From contig JBILML010000057.1 of NCBI GenBank assembly GCA_044375555.1, positions 1 through 7,224 on the forward strand: 7,224 nucleotides of DNA. The letters are read 5' to 3'. The DNA comes from UBA967 sp044375555. Lineage in GTDB: Bacteria; Verrucomicrobiota; Verrucomicrobiia; Chthoniobacterales; Terrimicrobiaceae. How positions within the stretch are numbered: position 1 is the stretch's first letter; every line of letters begins with the position of its first letter. This document shows positions 4,959 to 7,224 of this stretch, one piece after another. The translations under genes were made by a program, and so were the position numbers. The notes below the pieces were generated by a model. That model had not been told where the DNA came from. It did not search any database and saw only the letters and a list, made by a program, of their open reading frames with translations.

Positions 4959-7224
4959 TACGCCGACCTTTTTACATCCTTGGCGTGGGCCATGAAGTAA
5001 AGAACAGGAACGGCCATACGGCTGATGAGGAGCGAGGCGATTTCGCCAGCCATGAGGGAAATGGCGAGGCCTTGGAAGATCGGATCGGCCAAAATCACCG
5101 CGCCGCCGACCACCACCGCCAGCGCCGTGAGGAGCATCGGACGGAAACGCACCGCGCCGGCGTCGATCACCGCCTCGTCCACCGGCATCCCCTCGCGGAG
5201 ACGCTGCTCGATGAAGTCGACGAGGATGATGGAATTCCTCACCACAATTCCCGCTCCAGCCATGAAGCCGATCATCGAGGTGGCGGTGAAAAAGGCATCC
5301 ATCGCCGCATGCGCAGGAAGAATTCCGACCAAGGAAAACGGAATCGCCGCCATCACAATCACTGGAGTGAGGAACGAGCGAAACCAACCGACCATGAGGG
5401 CGTAGATCAGCACCAGCACAGCGGCAAAGGCAAGGCCGAGGTCGCGGAAAACCTCGATCGTGATGTGCCACTCGCCATCCCACTTCATCGCAGGCTTGGC
5501 GTCAGAGAAGGGAATCGCGGCGTTGTAGATTTCCAACGGTGACCCGTCGCCACCGAACTTCGAGGTGTCGATTTTCGCGAGCGCCTTGTTCATTTGCAGG
5601 ATGGCGTAGACAGGGCTTTCGACCACTCCGGCGACATCGCCGATCACATAGGTCACAGGCATGAGATTTTTGTGGTAGATGCTCTTGTCGGTGATCGTTT
5701 CTTCGATGGTGACGAGTTCGCGCAGGGGAATGAGCGGCGCACTGGAGGCTGAGGATCCCGGCTCAGGGAGAGCGTTGGCGTCGCCCGAGCGGACGCGGAG
5801 CGCAAGCAATTCACCGGGCGTGGTGCGCATGGATCGCGGGAGTTCGAGAACGATGTCGATGTCCTCCTTCTCGCGGGGCGCATGGAGCAGGTCGATCGCT
5901 TGTCCACCGACGGCGAGGCGGAGCGTTTGGGAAATCGTTTCGGCGCTGATGCCGTGGAGTGCGGCCTTTTCCTTGTCGATGATGAAGCGCGCCTTCGGTT
6001 GGTCGGCCTCGATATACCAATCCACATCCACCACGCCGGGGGTGCCCTTGAAAACCTGGATGACCTCCTTGGCTAGCGCGTGGCGGGCTTCCTCGTTCGG
6101 GCCGTAGATTTCGGCGACGAGAGTTTGGAGAACCGGCGGGCCCGGCGGAACCTCCGCGATGGCAACGCGGGCGTTGTATTTTTCCGCAATCGCGGCGACG
6201 GCGGGGCGAACGCGCTTGGCGATGTCATGGCTTGAGGCTTTTCGGTTGTGGCGGTCTTGGAGGTTCACCTGGATGTCGGCGACATTCGCGCCGCGCCGCA
6301 GGAAGTAGTGGCGAACGAGTCCGTTGAAATTGAACGGCGAGGAGGTGCCCGCATAGACCTGCGCATCGACGACCTCGGGTTCCACTTTCACCACCGCAGC
6401 CATCTCGCGGGCGACCGCGGCAGTGCGCTCGAGTGAGGTGCCCTCGGGCATATTGAGGATGATCTGGAACTCGCTCTTGTTGTCGAACGGCAGCATTTTC
6501 ACCTTCACCCAACCGATCCCCACCATGGCCATCGAGCCAAGGAGAAGCAGGATAATGCCGACGAGGAATCCCATGCGCGCGGTCTTTTGATGCAGGAGCG
6601 GACCCATGATGCGGCGGTAGAACCTCGTGAAAAAATCCTCCTCGTGTGCCGCGCTGCCGGTGCCATGAATTTCGCCGTGTTTGGCGAGGCGCTTCTCGCC
6701 ATTGCGCCAGCGAAGCATCCGGATCGCCGCCCAGGGAGTGACGACGAACGCAATGATGAGTGAGAAAAACATCGCCGCACTTGCTCCAATCGGGATCGGA
6801 AGCATGTAGGGGCCCATGAGACCACCGACGAAGGCCATCGGCAGCACCGCAAAAATCACTGCGAAAGTTGCGAGGATGGTGGGATTTCCAACCTCCCCCA
6901 CGGCCTCCACTGCGATGCGCGACCAGTTTTTGTCTTTGTTTCCGGGCAAGTGGAAGTGGCGGACGATGTTTTCCACAACCACGATGGCGTCATCGACCAG
7001 AATACCGATTGAGAAAATCAGGGCGAACAGCGTGATGCGGTTCAGCGTGAATCCGAGCAGGTAAAAAACGAGCAGCGTCAGGGCGAGGGTCGAGGGGATC
7101 GCGATGGCCACAATCAGCGACTCGCGCCAGCCGAGAGCGAAGAGGATCAGCAGCGAAACGCTCACCACAGCGATCGCCATGTGGAATAGGAGTTCGTTGG
7201 ATTTCTCCGCAGCAGTCTCGCCGT
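4958..7224 (-). CDS. RND-family efflux pump, inner-membrane permease (AcrB/HAE1-like), N-terminus cut by window edge
   Basis: A proton-driven exporter of the inner membrane that works with a periplasmic adaptor and an outer-membrane channel. The frame is open to the right edge, with 14 more residues (GETAAEKSNELLFH) before the Met at 7180. That Met is internal, because the sequence there matches the second transmembrane helix of AcrB, so roughly the first 340 residues are missing. Counting from that Met, helices TM2-TM7 lie at about 2-17, 22-42, 50-71, 98-118, 130-150 and 203-224. The second periplasmic loop is 225-577, and TM8-TM12 lie between 578 and 728. The proton-relay aspartates are D63 and D64 in ILVDDAIVVVEN. 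The position of the AcrB TM10 lysine is Arg648 in GIVVRNSIILVDF. The loop motif VPPGPPVLQTLVAEIYG (344-360) occurs in a subgroup of uncharacterised RND pumps. The substrate is unknown. The stop TAA overlaps the trmB ATG by one base. Confidence 0.94.
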   Translation of the reverse strand, partial: GETAAEKSNELLFHMAIAVVSVSLLILFALGWRESLIVAIAIPSTLALTLLVFYLLGFTLNRITLFALIFSIGILVDDAIVVVENIVRHFHLPGNKDKNWSRIAVEAVGEVGNPTILATFAVIFAVLPMAFVGGLMGPYMLPIPIGASAAMFFSLIIAFVVTPWAAIRMLRWRNGEKRLAKHGEIHGTGSAAHEEDFFTRFYRRIMGPLLHQKTARMGFLVGIILLLLGSMAMVGIGWVKVKMLPFDNKSEFQIILNMPEGTSLERTAAVAREMAAVVKVEPEVVDAQVYAGTSSPFNFNGLVRHYFLRRGANVADIQVNLQDRHNRKASSHDIAKRVRPAVAAIAEKYNARVAIAEVPPGPPVLQTLVAEIYGPNEEARHALAKEVIQVFKGTPGVVDVDWYIEADQPKARFIIDKEKAALHGISAETISQTLRLAVGGQAIDLLHAPREKEDIDIVLELPRSMRTTPGELLALRVRSGDANALPEPGSSASSAPLIPLRELVTIEETITDKSIYHKNLMPVTYVIGDVAGVVESPVYAILQMNKALAKIDTSKFGGDGSPLEIYNAAIPFSDAKPAMKWDGEWHITIEVFRDLGLAFAAVLVLIYALMVGWFRSFLTPVIVMAAIPFSLVGILPAHAAMDAFFTATSMIGFMAGAGIVVRNSIILVDFIEQRLREGMPVDEAVIDAGAVRFRPMLLTALAVVVGGAVILADPIFQGLAISLMAGEIASLLISRMAVPVLYFMAHAKDVKRSA
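4967..4972 (-). promoter_or_regulatory. Shine-Dalgarno of trmB inside the RND gene
   Basis: On the minus strand AAAAGG ends eight bases before the trmB ATG, which is a good distance. It lies within the last codons of the RND gene. Together with the TAATG overlap at 4960-4956 it indicates that ribosomes finishing the RND gene can restart on trmB. It also fixes the trmB start at 4958, well downstream of the start of the longer open frame. Confidence 0.65.

Noticed and set aside
4959..5483. Upstream extension of trmB to an ATG at 5483
   Set aside because: The extra residues are the RND gene read in another frame. The ATG at 4958 has a Shine-Dalgarno and begins the SAM fold correctly.
1..7224. 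tRNA, rRNA, CRISPR array, insertion sequence
   Set aside because: I looked for cloverleaf-like segments, regular direct repeats and transposase-like frames and saw none.

Overview
The window reads as chromosomal DNA of a GC-rich Gram-negative bacterium. It encodes two outer-membrane-type lipoproteins (a Blc lipocalin and an OppA-like binding protein) and most of an RND efflux pump, all of which imply an outer membrane. The frequent formylglycine-enzyme-like (FGE) fold, the VapC type and the short TrmB would suit Verrucomicrobiota or a related phylum, but this is a weak inference from family resemblance only.

Layout from left to right. Bases 1-90 hold the last codons of a gene, probably an antitoxin, overlapping a VapC-type PIN toxin (78-470, +). 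Between that toxin and the next gene lies a decayed second copy of a vapC 3' half (about 501-645, +). Next, on the minus strand, is a 532-residue exported caspase fused to an FGE/C-type-lectin-fold domain (630-2228). Upstream of it on the same strand, 51 bases away, is the lipocalin gene blc (2280-2813, -). Diverging from blc is an oligopeptide-binding lipoprotein (2812-4404, +). Converging on that is trmB (4401-4958, -), coupled by a TAATG overlap to an RND efflux pump gene that runs off the right edge (4958-7224, -).

The most interesting signal is the C-terminus of the caspase-FGE protein. At the positions that are mostly Asn in diversity-generating retroelement (DGR) templates, this protein has Ser, Tyr, Val, Phe, Leu, Ile and Pro. 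All 17 of those codons end in C and can be derived from AAC by changing adenines only. That is the expected footprint of adenine mutagenesis by a DGR, although no template repeat or reverse transcriptase is in the window. Caspase plus FGE-fold proteins are a known DGR target type, so this may be a remote target gene.

The packing of the right half is extremely tight. The blc and oppA starts share a CATG, the oppA and trmB stops share a CTAG, and the RND stop and trmB start share an A. The RND pump and trmB probably form one transcript. blc and the caspase gene may form another.
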